64,000 bases of DNA from Novosphingobium sp. (GTDB lineage Bacteria > Pseudomonadota > Alphaproteobacteria > Sphingomonadales > Sphingomonadaceae): NCBI RefSeq assembly GCF_030699305.1, contig NZ_JAUYNB010000034.1, forward strand, positions 1 to 64,000, in the 5' to 3' direction. A model generated the notes under the pieces. It was not told the origin of the DNA. It was given only the letters and a program-made list of their open reading frames with translations, and ran no database searches. This document shows, piece after piece, positions 27,736-35,660 of the stretch. The position numbers and the translations under genes are program-made. Positions within the stretch are counted from its first letter, which is position 1. Each line of letters opens with the position of its first letter.

Positions 27736-29564
27736 TTGACCAGATTTCCTTCGAGCGGGGTTTCAAAGTGACATTCGGTAAAGCTGTTGACGGTGGCAAA
27801 TTCGGCCAGGAACCGTTCCAGCACGGCGGTGAACAGGAACAGGCGCGATTGATCGAACGACGCATCGTCCAGCCGGATCGTGATGCACTGCCCGCGCGCA
27901 ACGGCGGTCCGGTCCAGTCCGGGCACGCGGCGGCTGATGGCCCGGCTGCGCACCCCCAGAATGCCGTCGATCTGGCGGCGCAGCAGCGCATCGTCCTGAC
28001 GGCCATAGAGCGCCAGATGATCGCGCAGCTGGGCGGGATCGTCGTTGTCCTCTGGCGCCAGGGTCGAATAGTTCGGGGTCAGGTGGCCGATCACCCGCCA
28101 CGCGGCATCGGTCAGCCCCATCGGCGGACGCGGCCGGGTCGGCGCGCGCAGCACGCTGACCGTGCGGACCGGCACGCCCGAAACGGCAAAGTGATGCTCA
28201 CCCCGGAAGGTCAGCAGTTCGGGCAGCTCCCGGTTGGTCACCAGAGCCCGCACGCCCAGTTCGGTGATCGCGTCCAGTCGTTCCGGATTGCTGGGCGATG
28301 TAAGGCTGAGCCAGGTTTCCGTGCCCAGGTAATCGCTGCGCCGCCGCAGCCGCTGTTCGCGCTTTGACAGCAGCCGGGGGCGCAGCTGGGTGGTGTAGAA
28401 CAGCGCATCGCGCCAGTCATACAGCAGCGCGCCATAGGCATAGAGCGGCGCGACCTTGGCCCCGTCCACGCTGTCACGGCTATAGGCCTGCACATCGAGC
28501 AGGCGGTAAACCTCGAAATCGAGGGGGCGCGTGCGATCCGGTACGACGTGAAATTCGTGATTGTGGGGTTCAACCTGGACCCGGCCCAGCTGCTTTTCGA
28601 ACAGGTTGATCGCCGGTGTGGCAAACAGCCGGAAGCTGCCCGGTTCCAGCGCGCCATCCAGCACGGCGGAATGCCGGTCGAACAGCAGGACGATGTCGCA
28701 TTCGTCCTTGCACCCGGCAAATGCGCGGCCCAGTTCCGGCAGGTCGACAAACAGGAAGCGTTCCGGGCAGGCAAAGTATTCGGTCAGCAACCGGTAGCCC
28801 CGAAATGATCGCAGTTCGGCCGGCAGCAGTGCCTGATTGTCGTCAAAGCCGATCTGCCGGGGTTTGGGCAGATCGGTCCAGCCCTGCTTGCCCGCCCCCG
28901 AACCCGGCGCCCGGCCCATGACGGCGACGCAGTGCCCGATCAGATGACGATAGAGTTCGCCCGGCGCACTTTCGGTTCCAGCCAGATAGATCGGCAATGC
29001 CGCCGGGTTGATCTGATCAAGGGTCAATCCGGCGGTCGGGGCGAACCGCAGGCGAATGCCGGATTCAGCGCGAACCCCCGCCGCCGCCGCGAACGGCGCG
29101 ACGGCCGCGCGGGAACCGAGAAACTCGACCTGGGTGATTTTCAATGGCCACAGCGTCACGTCGTGGCCGGTGCGGAACGTGACCGGCACGTTGTCCTGCT
29201 CACTCGCCAGCGCAGTCAGATCCGTGCCGCGCGGCACGGCAATGCCGGTGGCCAGCGCCGGGTCGCCGTCCTGCGGTTCGAACCCGGCGATGCAGATCGA
29301 CGGCGTCGGGGCGAGGTAATGCGGCTGAACCGCCTGCAACAAATGCTGGGTAAACTCCGGATACTGATCCTGCTGTTTCAGGCTGACCCGCGCCGCCAGG
29401 AACGCGACGCCTTCCAGCAAGCGTTCCACATACGGATCGGGATCGGTTGGGGTTTTCAGGCCAAGTCGTGCGGCGACTTCCTCGTGCTCTTCACCGAACT
29501 CGCGCGCGGCTTCGCGCAGATAGGTCAGCTCATCATTGTAGGCGTGCAGCAGGCGCGGGTCCAT
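27699..29564 (-). CDS. tssF: T6SS baseplate protein TssF
   Basis: 621 residues, usual length for the family. The start MDPRLLHAYNDELTYLREAA is canonical, followed by DPYVERLLEGVAFLAARV and the HYLAPTPSICIAGFEP motif. TssF is the major wedge protein of the baseplate. It begins 6 bases after tssE and overlaps tssG. Confidence 0.95.
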   Translation of the reverse strand: MDPRLLHAYNDELTYLREAAREFGEEHEEVAARLGLKTPTDPDPYVERLLEGVAFLAARVSLKQQDQYPEFTQHLLQAVQPHYLAPTPSICIAGFEPQDGDPALATGIAVPRGTDLTALASEQDNVPVTFRTGHDVTLWPLKITQVEFLGSRAAVAPFAAAAGVRAESGIRLRFAPTAGLTLDQINPAALPIYLAGTESAPGELYRHLIGHCVAVMGRAPGSGAGKQGWTDLPKPRQIGFDDNQALLPAELRSFRGYRLLTEYFACPERFLFVDLPELGRAFAGCKDECDIVLLFDRHSAVLDGALEPGSFRLFATPAINLFEKQLGRVQVEPHNHEFHVVPDRTRPLDFEVYRLLDVQAYSRDSVDGAKVAPLYAYGALLYDWRDALFYTTQLRPRLLSKREQRLRRRSDYLGTETWLSLTSPSNPERLDAITELGVRALVTNRELPELLTFRGEHHFAVSGVPVRTVSVLRAPTRPRPPMGLTDAAWRVIGHLTPNYSTLAPEDNDDPAQLRDHLALYGRQDDALLRRQIDGILGVRSRAISRRVPGLDRTAVARGQCITIRLDDASFDQSRLFLFTAVLERFLAEFATVNSFTECHFETPLEGNLVKWPPRIGRQHNI

Positions 29565-29570
29565 TTCCTG

Positions 29571-30101
29571 CTACTCCCGAACCGTGATCGCGGCGGAATC
29601 GATGTCGACATCGGTCCGCATGGATATCGGCAGGGCGTGCGCCGCTGAAGAAACATCACCCCGGATGACAAACGTGATCGCGTTCTCGCGCTCGATATCG
29701 TCGCTGGCCTCGACGACCAGCGAATCCGGATCGAGCCGGGGTTCGTAATTGAGCAGGGCCGAGCGGATTTCCCGTGCGCGCTGCAACACGGCGCGGTGGG
29801 TCATGGCCCGGCCCGACATCGCCGGGACGCCGTAATTCAGCACCGAAGTGCGAATCTGGGGGTAATGCTCCAGGTCGACAACCGATTCCAGGTTGGTGGT
29901 GTTGAACAGCCAGCCCAGTTCGCGCCGGACCGTACCGCGCAGCGCTTCCTCATTGAAGCGCTCCACCCGCGCCACTGAAAAGCGTTGCAGCGTTTCACGG
30001 GTCACGGCCGCGCCGGGCGTGTCGTCGTGCAGCCCGGCAATCTCGGTGTCGGACACCAGCTTGTCGAAAATCGTGGGGTTGACGCGCGGCCGGATCGCCA
30101 T
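29571..30101 (-). CDS. tssE: T6SS baseplate protein TssE (gp25-like)
   Basis: 176 residues. It contains the gp25-like domain with VRRELGWLFNTTNLE, YPQIRTSVLNYGVPAMSG and the ERENAITFVIRGDV strand. TssE initiates sheath polymerisation on the baseplate. It lies between tagJ (7 bases) and tssF (6 bases). Confidence 0.93.
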   Translation of the reverse strand: MAIRPRVNPTIFDKLVSDTEIAGLHDDTPGAAVTRETLQRFSVARVERFNEEALRGTVRRELGWLFNTTNLESVVDLEHYPQIRTSVLNYGVPAMSGRAMTHRAVLQRAREIRSALLNYEPRLDPDSLVVEASDDIERENAITFVIRGDVSSAAHALPISMRTDVDIDSAAITVRE

Positions 30102-30108
30102 GGCGGCG

Positions 30109-30897
30109 CTATTCGAACACGAGCGTGCGGATTTCGAGCAGCCCGATATCCTCGCCGCCGGACAATGCCAGCAATTGCTGACCGGTCCCCTGATCGCCCG
30201 CCGCGCCAGCGCTCCAGTTGGTTGCGCGGGCCAGCTTTTCCGGGCCGGTGCCCGCTGTTTCGGTGCCGGGATAGCGGCCGGGCAACATCGCTGCTGCCGA
30301 CTGGCCCGAGCGAAATGCGATTTGCACCGGATACCACATCAGATCGCGCAGATCGCGCACGCCGGCGCTTTCGATCCGTTCAATGACTGAAAATGGCACG
30401 ATGCCCCATTTGCCGCCGATGATTGCTTCGAGCGACGGGCCGAACCGGCTGTCGGCATTGGCGATCCAGTCAAACGCGATGCCATTGGCCGTGCCGGGGG
30501 TATCCCGGGCGGCGTCGAACGCGGCTTCGCGCAGTTCGTTTCCGCGCACGGCGTCGCCGCGGGCAAAGCAGGTCAATGCTTGGGCCAGTTGCAGCGGCCA
30601 GCCCTCATCGGCACCGTGAACCGGAATATCAGCATCACCGCTGAACGCCAGCGCGCGGTGGCGTTCAGCCTCGATCGCCTGCCCATAGGCAGCCGACAGC
30701 ATCTGCGCCTCCGGGGAAAGCGTCGCCAGTGTGGTCAATTGCAGGCGTGCCTTGTCCCATTCGCCCAGCAGCGCAAGCAACTGGAACAGGAACATCCGCG
30801 CCTGCGCGTCCTGGGGCTTCGACCGGACGATCTCGACCAGCGCGCTGCGCGCGCCGTCGAGATCGCCGTGGCGAAGCAGGTCGTGTGGATCTGCCAT
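30109..30897 (-). CDS. tagJ: T6SS accessory protein TagJ (ImpE family)
   Basis: 262 residues. An N-terminal TPR-like helical half (HGDLDGARSALVEIVRSKP, WDKARLQLTTLATL) and an ImpE-type C-terminal half with ESAGVRDLRDLMWYPVQI identify the family. In Pseudomonas the homologue binds the TssB N-terminus and modulates sheath recycling with ClpV. Its presence here, between hcp and tssE, matches T6SS gene sets of other Proteobacteria that also carry PpkA, PppA and FHA genes. Confidence 0.88.
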   Translation of the reverse strand: MADPHDLLRHGDLDGARSALVEIVRSKPQDAQARMFLFQLLALLGEWDKARLQLTTLATLSPEAQMLSAAYGQAIEAERHRALAFSGDADIPVHGADEGWPLQLAQALTCFARGDAVRGNELREAAFDAARDTPGTANGIAFDWIANADSRFGPSLEAIIGGKWGIVPFSVIERIESAGVRDLRDLMWYPVQIAFRSGQSAAAMLPGRYPGTETAGTGPEKLARATNWSAGAAGDQGTGQQLLALSGGEDIGLLEIRTLVFE

Positions 30898-30919
30898 CTG
30901 TTTTCAGCCCGCAGGCCGA

Positions 30920-31399
30920 TTACATCGCTTTCACCTTCTTGAGATCCCACCCGAACTTCGTGGTCCCGCCCAGCGAACCGCTGGCGGTCTGTTCCTTGTA
31001 GGTGAAGTCGATGGTCGAGAAGTTCAGCGAAACCTGCTCGCTGGGCACTTCGCCATCGGTTCCCATGTTCGAAACGCTCGACACGATCAGGTCGGTCATC
31101 TTGATCACATAGTATTCCTGCTGATCCTTGCCGGCCTTGCGGACGGTCAGGATCGCGGTCTTGATGTGTTCGCCGGTGGCGCACTTCTGCATCAGGATCG
31201 GGGTAGCCTTGTCGGCATGCTTCGAGACGTGCAGGTCATCGAAGCTGGCCTTGCCGGTCCCGGCGCCGCCGCCAGAGCTGGCCGAACCAACCTGGTGCAC
31301 GCCGAAGCTGAAGCTGGAGATTTCGATTTCTCCGCTGTGCTTGCTGTCCTGGGATTCACCTTTGATGCCGTCGAGCATCAGGAACATGTCAGTAGCCAT
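30920..31399 (-). CDS. hcp: T6SS tube protein Hcp
   Basis: 159 residues, the usual Hcp size. Motifs: FLMLDGIKGESQDSKHSGEI at the start, FDDLHVSKHADKATP, and VSLNFSTIDFTYKEQ. Hexameric rings stack into the ejected tube. It has a 108-base AT-rich leader separating it from tssC, which suggests its own promoter for high expression. Confidence 0.97.
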   Translation of the reverse strand: MATDMFLMLDGIKGESQDSKHSGEIEISSFSFGVHQVGSASSGGGAGTGKASFDDLHVSKHADKATPILMQKCATGEHIKTAILTVRKAGKDQQEYYVIKMTDLIVSSVSNMGTDGEVPSEQVSLNFSTIDFTYKEQTASGSLGGTTKFGWDLKKVKAM

Positions 31400-31442
31400 C
31401 GCTTGTCTCCGTCTAGATGTTGGCGCGTCCCGCCGTCTTATT

Positions 31443-31469
31443 TTTATAGTTTTGCGTTACTTCGTCGAA
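31443..31469 (-). promoter_or_regulatory. Candidate hcp promoter
   Basis: Reading the minus strand, TATAAA at 31448-31443 could be a -10 box, with TTCGAC at 31469-31464 as a poor -35 (15-base spacing). The start codon of hcp is at 31399. The region is clearly AT-rich against its surroundings. The spacing is short, so the exact boxes are uncertain. Confidence 0.3.
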
Positions 31470-31507
31470 ATCCAACGTCGTTGAAATTGCTGTATGCGCT
31501 CGCTGGC

Positions 31508-32998
31508 TCAGCCCTTTCCGCCCGGCAGGCGCGAAACCATGCTGAGCGACACGTCCATGCCTTCCAGCTGATAGTGCGGCACGAACAGGAACTTGCCCTT
31601 GTAGAAACCGGGGTTTTCCTCATCCGGGATAACCTCGATCTGGGCGGCCTTCAGCGGCATCTTGGCCTTGTCGTACTCGGTCGAGCTTTCCGGGTTGCCG
31701 TCGATGAACTGGGCGATCCAGCGGTTGAGATCGTACTGCAGCTGCGGCGCTTCGCGCGTGCCGCCAACCCAGTCCCGCACCATGCACTTCAGATAGTGGG
31801 CAAACCGGCAGCTGGCGAAGATGTACGGCAACCGCGCGGACAGGTTCTCGCTCGCAGTGGCGGCGGGATCATCATAGGTCTTGGGGTGATAACAGGTCTG
31901 CGCGCCGATGAACGTCGCCTGGTCGGTATTCTTGCGGTGAATCAGCGCAAGCAGGCCGGCCTTGGAAAGTTCCGCTTCGCGCCGGTCCGAAATGGCGATC
32001 TCGGTCGGACACTTCATGTCCACGCCGCCATCGTCGGTCGGGAAGGTCGCGGTCGGCAGACCTTCGACAGTGCCGCCCGATTCAACCCCGCGGATGCGGG
32101 TGCACCAGCCGAACTCCTTGAACGCCTCGGTCACGCGGACGCCCATCGCATAGGCCGAATTGACCCACAGATGGTTGTCGTGGTCGCCGCTGGTTTCCTC
32201 TTCGAAATCGAATTCGTCGATCGGCGCGGTCTTGGCACCATAAGGGACGCGGCCCAGGAACCGCGGCGCAGTCAGCGCGACGTAGCGGCTGTCCTGCGAC
32301 TGGCGGAAGCCCCGCCAGCCGGCGTAGTCCTGCGCTTCGAACAGCTTGCCGATGTCGCGCGGGTTGGACAGTTCCTGCCAGCTTTCCATCCCCAGCAACT
32401 GGGGCGAGGCGCCGGACAGGAACGGTGCGTGCGCGGCCGCGCCGATCTTGGCGATGCCTTTCAGCACTTCCAGATCCGGGGCGCTGTGGCTGAACTGGTA
32501 ATCGCACACGAACGCGCCATAGGGCTGGCCGCCCAACTGGCCGAATTCGGATTCATAGACCTTCTTGAACAGCGGGCTCTGATCCCAGGCCGCATCGCGG
32601 TACTGGCGGAACATCTTGCGGCATTCGTCCTTGCCGACGTTCAGCACGCGGATCTTCAGGTCTTTGCCGGTCGAGGTGTTGAACACCATGTAGGACAACC
32701 CGCGCCAGGCCGCTTCAAGCGTCTGGAAATCCGGGTTGTGCAGGATCAGGTTGATCTGCTCGGACAATTTCTTGTCCAGCGCGGAGACCATCGAATCCAG
32801 CGTGGCAAACACATCCTGGCCGATCACCGCAGCATCGGTCAGCGCCTGTTGCGCCAGGGTCTGGACAGCCTGTTCGATCCGGTTCGCGCGGGCATCGTCA
32901 CCCGGTTTGAACTCTTTTTGCAGCAGTGACGCGAAATCGTCGAGTGCGATCGTTTCGGTGCCTGCGGCGGTGCCTTGTTGCAGCGGCTCTTGCGCCAT
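31508..32998 (-). CDS. tssC: T6SS contractile sheath large subunit TssC
   Basis: 496 residues. It has the sheath-protein landmarks EAAWRGLSYMVFNT, SEFGQLGGQPYGAFVCDYQF and RFAHYLKCMVRDWVG near the C-terminus. TssC pairs with TssB to form the contractile sheath around the Hcp tube. It starts 38 bases downstream of tssB. Confidence 0.97.
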   Translation of the reverse strand: MAQEPLQQGTAAGTETIALDDFASLLQKEFKPGDDARANRIEQAVQTLAQQALTDAAVIGQDVFATLDSMVSALDKKLSEQINLILHNPDFQTLEAAWRGLSYMVFNTSTGKDLKIRVLNVGKDECRKMFRQYRDAAWDQSPLFKKVYESEFGQLGGQPYGAFVCDYQFSHSAPDLEVLKGIAKIGAAAHAPFLSGASPQLLGMESWQELSNPRDIGKLFEAQDYAGWRGFRQSQDSRYVALTAPRFLGRVPYGAKTAPIDEFDFEEETSGDHDNHLWVNSAYAMGVRVTEAFKEFGWCTRIRGVESGGTVEGLPTATFPTDDGGVDMKCPTEIAISDRREAELSKAGLLALIHRKNTDQATFIGAQTCYHPKTYDDPAATASENLSARLPYIFASCRFAHYLKCMVRDWVGGTREAPQLQYDLNRWIAQFIDGNPESSTEYDKAKMPLKAAQIEVIPDEENPGFYKGKFLFVPHYQLEGMDVSLSMVSRLPGGKG

Positions 32999-33036
32999 TG
33001 CGTAAACTCCAGTTCTTGCAGCGTTAAGCTGACGGT

Positions 33037-33567
33037 TTATTCGGACGGTTCTTCGCTGGTGGCGCCGTTTGCCTGCGACCGGGCCGAGGCGAGCGATTTC
33101 AGCAAGTCAGGATCGTTCAGGACCTTGTCGAGCAGTTCCTGCGCGCCGTCCTTGCCGTCCATGTAAGTCATCAGGTCATTGAGTTGCTGACGCGCTTCAA
33201 GCAGCTTCGACAGCGCCGGCACGTTCTTGGCGATCTGGCCCGGTGAGAAGTCTTCCATCGACTTGAACGTCAGGTCGACCGACATCTTGCCGTCGCCGGT
33301 CAGCGTATTGTCGACATTGAAAGCCGCGCGCGGGGCGATCGCCTCCATGCGCTGTTCAAAGTTGTCCATGTCGAATTCCACGAAGTCACGCTTGTCGAGC
33401 GCCTTCTTCTCGACGTGGCTCTTGCCCGACAGGTCAGACAGCACACCCATCACGAATGGCAGTTCGACTTTCTGGAGCGCACCGAAAGTTTCCACTTCAT
33501 ATTCGATGTGAACGCGTGGCGCACGGTTCTCCCTGATGAAGCGCTGTCCACTTTTCCCAATAGCCAT
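33037..33567 (-). CDS. tssB: T6SS contractile sheath small subunit TssB
   Basis: 176 residues. Motifs RAPRVHIEYEVETFGA, ELPFVMGVLSDLSGKS and RDFVEFDMDNF are diagnostic. It forms the sheath with TssC. In systems with TagJ, the N-terminal helix of TssB is its docking point. Confidence 0.97.
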   Translation of the reverse strand: MAIGKSGQRFIRENRAPRVHIEYEVETFGALQKVELPFVMGVLSDLSGKSHVEKKALDKRDFVEFDMDNFEQRMEAIAPRAAFNVDNTLTGDGKMSVDLTFKSMEDFSPGQIAKNVPALSKLLEARQQLNDLMTYMDGKDGAQELLDKVLNDPDLLKSLASARSQANGATSEEPSE

Positions 33568-33638
33568 AAACTGCCCCTTTGACCTTACCTGTGAAGCGAA
33601 ATCGGACCAGTCAGCCCAAAAAGATCACCCTGGTTAAT

Positions 33639-34664
33639 TCATCCGCTCCAATCATTGGACTCTTCACGTGCAAACACAAGCACGCGTTTTGCATCTTCAA
33701 TACTGTTCGGCGCGATGTCGCGCAGGATCGTCAAGAAATCGAGTGTGACCCATTCACGCGCACGTTGCAATACGACTGGGACGGGGCTGCTCGGTTCTTT
33801 GCGGCGATAGTAATCGGCGATTGTGTCAAGTGCGCGAATCACGTCTTCGCGGGTTTCGATTCTGCCGGTTCCGCGGCCTGACGCAGAACCTTCAAAGTCC
33901 CCACCGGCGGATTCGGTCGATGCATTGCCATCGGCGCCATCGGCGCCATCGGTTGCCGGTGTTTCGATGCCAGCATAGGCGCCAACGCTTTTGCGCATCG
34001 CGTCCAGCGCGTCATACGTGGTCTTGAAATTGGGACCATCGCCATCGGCATTGGCCATGAACACGCCGTCTGCCCGGCGCAGCGATGCCGCGATCGAATC
34101 GAGTGCTTCGATTGCGGCAATCAACTCGTCCTTGGGCAGTTCATGCATCGCTGCCCGGAACATCCCGAAATCGGGTTCGGCATCGCCGTTCGCGTCGAAC
34201 CGTTCGAAATCCGCGCCGCAATAGCTGCCCAGCCGGGGGTGGGATACCAGCACCGCGCGGCGCAGTGGATTGATGAACTCTGCCAACCGGGAAAGCGACG
34301 AGCACGGTGTAATGCGGCCCGGCAAACCCAGTTCTTCCAGCTTGGGGTGAACCGTGTCCCAATAGCGTTCCAGCAGCCCGGCCAGCACTTCGGCACCGGC
34401 CTGGATCACGTCAAGCCGTCCGGCCATTGCCCCGGCGCGCATCAGGTAGACCGGCAGCCAGATGTCCTTGGACAGGGCCAGCTGATTTTCGATCTCGGCA
34501 ATGATGTCACGCCAGTTGACGTCCGCGCCACTGTCACCCTCGTCCGAAAAACCGGTTTCAAATACCGTGCGGATCGTATCGCGGCCCGGATCGTAATCCA
34601 GGTCCGGCCCGACCGGATCGTCGTCGGATACCGGCGCAAGCAACGATTCGATTTCCAGCGCCAC
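33639..34664 (-). CDS. tssA: T6SS cap/organiser protein TssA
   Basis: 341 residues from a GTG start at 34664, with a GGGAGA ribosome-binding site about 6 bases upstream. The ImpA N-terminal domain is clear (LLAPVSDDDPVGPDLDYDP; AGLLERYWDTVHP). A Gly/Asp/Ala-rich linker (about 235-265) with a short ATCGGCGCC-type DNA repeat precedes a compact C-terminus (DYYRRKEPSSPVP, DFLTILRDIAPNS). This is a short-form TssA. TssA coordinates tube and sheath polymerisation. It is the first gene of the leftward operon. Confidence 0.9.
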   Translation of the reverse strand: MALEIESLLAPVSDDDPVGPDLDYDPGRDTIRTVFETGFSDEGDSGADVNWRDIIAEIENQLALSKDIWLPVYLMRAGAMAGRLDVIQAGAEVLAGLLERYWDTVHPKLEELGLPGRITPCSSLSRLAEFINPLRRAVLVSHPRLGSYCGADFERFDANGDAEPDFGMFRAAMHELPKDELIAAIEALDSIAASLRRADGVFMANADGDGPNFKTTYDALDAMRKSVGAYAGIETPATDGADGADGNASTESAGGDFEGSASGRGTGRIETREDVIRALDTIADYYRRKEPSSPVPVVLQRAREWVTLDFLTILRDIAPNSIEDAKRVLVFAREESNDWSG

Positions 34665-34696
34665 CAGTTTCTCCCGCCAACTTTTGTATTATGGAT

Positions 34697-34731
34697 ATTA
34701 AAATGCCCGGCGGGTCGGAACCTGCCGGGCA
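34697..34731 (-). terminator. Rho-independent terminator after the OmpA-like gene
   Basis: On the minus strand, 11 bases after the stop of the OmpA-like gene, a 12-base stem with one mismatch (TGCCCGGCAGGT paired with ACCCGCCGGGCA, loop TCCG) is followed by TTTTAAT. It should separate the OmpA-like gene from tssA, whose start lies 32 bases further on. Confidence 0.85.
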
Positions 34732-34741
34732 CTGGTATTGT

Positions 34742-35488
34742 TCAGTCCGCCTTGACGATTTCGACCCGGCGGTTCTGGGCATCGCGCGGGTTGGGCGATT
34801 TTGGCCGGTCGAAACCATAGCCGACCGCTTCGATCCGTTCGGCCGGGATGCCCTGCGCCACCATGTAGTCCAGCACGGACCGGGCGCGGCGCTGCGACAG
34901 GCTGAGATTGTGATCGCGGTTGCCGACGGCGTTGGTGTGCCCTTCGATCCGGATCCGCATCGACGCAAACTGCCCGCTCTTGAACAGGTTCGCCCAGGCC
35001 CGGACTTCGGACATGCCCGACTGGTTCAGCGTGGCTGAATCGTTACCGAACAGAACCTGCATTTCAGCCGCGTTCTTGCGCGCCGAGGTAGGGGCAGAAC
35101 GGGTCTTGGCCGTCATCCGCGCGGTGCTGACCGCAACTTTGCCCGATGCGGCGCTGCGTGCTGCCCCGCCGCTGTAAAGCCGCGGGCCGGACCCGGATCC
35201 AGTCGCGGCTACGCTGGCCGCGCGCTTTGCCGGAGCTGGTGCGGCGGCGCCTTTGCCAGCGAACACAGTAAAGGGTGCTTCATCGCCGACAACCTGACTG
35301 CCATCATCGCCGGTATCGGCGGCGCTATCGGCAACATCGCAGGTCTGGCTGAACTTGCAGGCCAGGCTCTGCTCGTATTCGGTCAACTCAGCCGGTGCAG
35401 CCATGTTGGCAAGTGCAGTTGCTGGCACCAGCGCTGTGGCAATTCCGGCCGCTGCGGCGGATTTCAGGAAAAGGTTGAAGCGTTTCAT
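34742..35488 (-). CDS. Secreted OmpA-like peptidoglycan-binding protein
   Basis: 248 residues from ATG 35488 (an ATG 15 bases upstream is possible). A signal peptide (MKRFNLFLKSAAAAG, cleavage near ALA-N) precedes an Ala/Ser/Gly-rich linker. The C-terminal OmpA domain has RIRIEGHTNAVGNRDHNLSLSQ, YGFDRPKSPN and AQNRRVEIV. There is no lipobox. It should bind peptidoglycan in the periplasm. It sits alone between tssA and vgrG, divergent from vgrG and closed by its own terminator. A T6SS anchoring role is inferred from location and from the lack of TssJ. Confidence 0.82.
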   Translation of the reverse strand: MKRFNLFLKSAAAAGIATALVPATALANMAAPAELTEYEQSLACKFSQTCDVADSAADTGDDGSQVVGDEAPFTVFAGKGAAAPAPAKRAASVAATGSGSGPRLYSGGAARSAASGKVAVSTARMTAKTRSAPTSARKNAAEMQVLFGNDSATLNQSGMSEVRAWANLFKSGQFASMRIRIEGHTNAVGNRDHNLSLSQRRARSVLDYMVAQGIPAERIEAVGYGFDRPKSPNPRDAQNRRVEIVKAD

Positions 35489-35572
35489 GTTTTTCTTCAC
35501 CACAAAGGCCGACTCGAAAGAGTCCTTACCGACTTATCAAGTCATATCATAATTTCGACAAGCCTGTTAACT

Positions 35573-35597
35573 ACCAAGTTGTTGCAACACGCTTGGT
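35573..35597. promoter_or_regulatory. Dyad in the OmpA-like / vgrG divergent region
   Basis: ACCAAG (35573-35578) and CTTGGT (35592-35597) form a 6-bp inverted repeat around the perfect palindrome TGTTGCAACA (35580-35589), in the 172-base AT-rich gap between two divergent genes. It is a plausible operator for either gene. No regulator can be assigned. Confidence 0.45.
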
Positions 35598-35660
35598 GGC
35601 GCTTTAGCGTGGTAGGTGTTAGTCAGGCGCAAATAGCGTCTCGATCGGCGGGAGTGAGCG

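Noticed and set aside
26684..28006. N-terminal extension of ClpV by 441 residues
   Set aside because: The extension overlaps tssG and tssF and has no homology. The ClpN start at 26683 matches the family and overlaps the tssG stop by ATGA.
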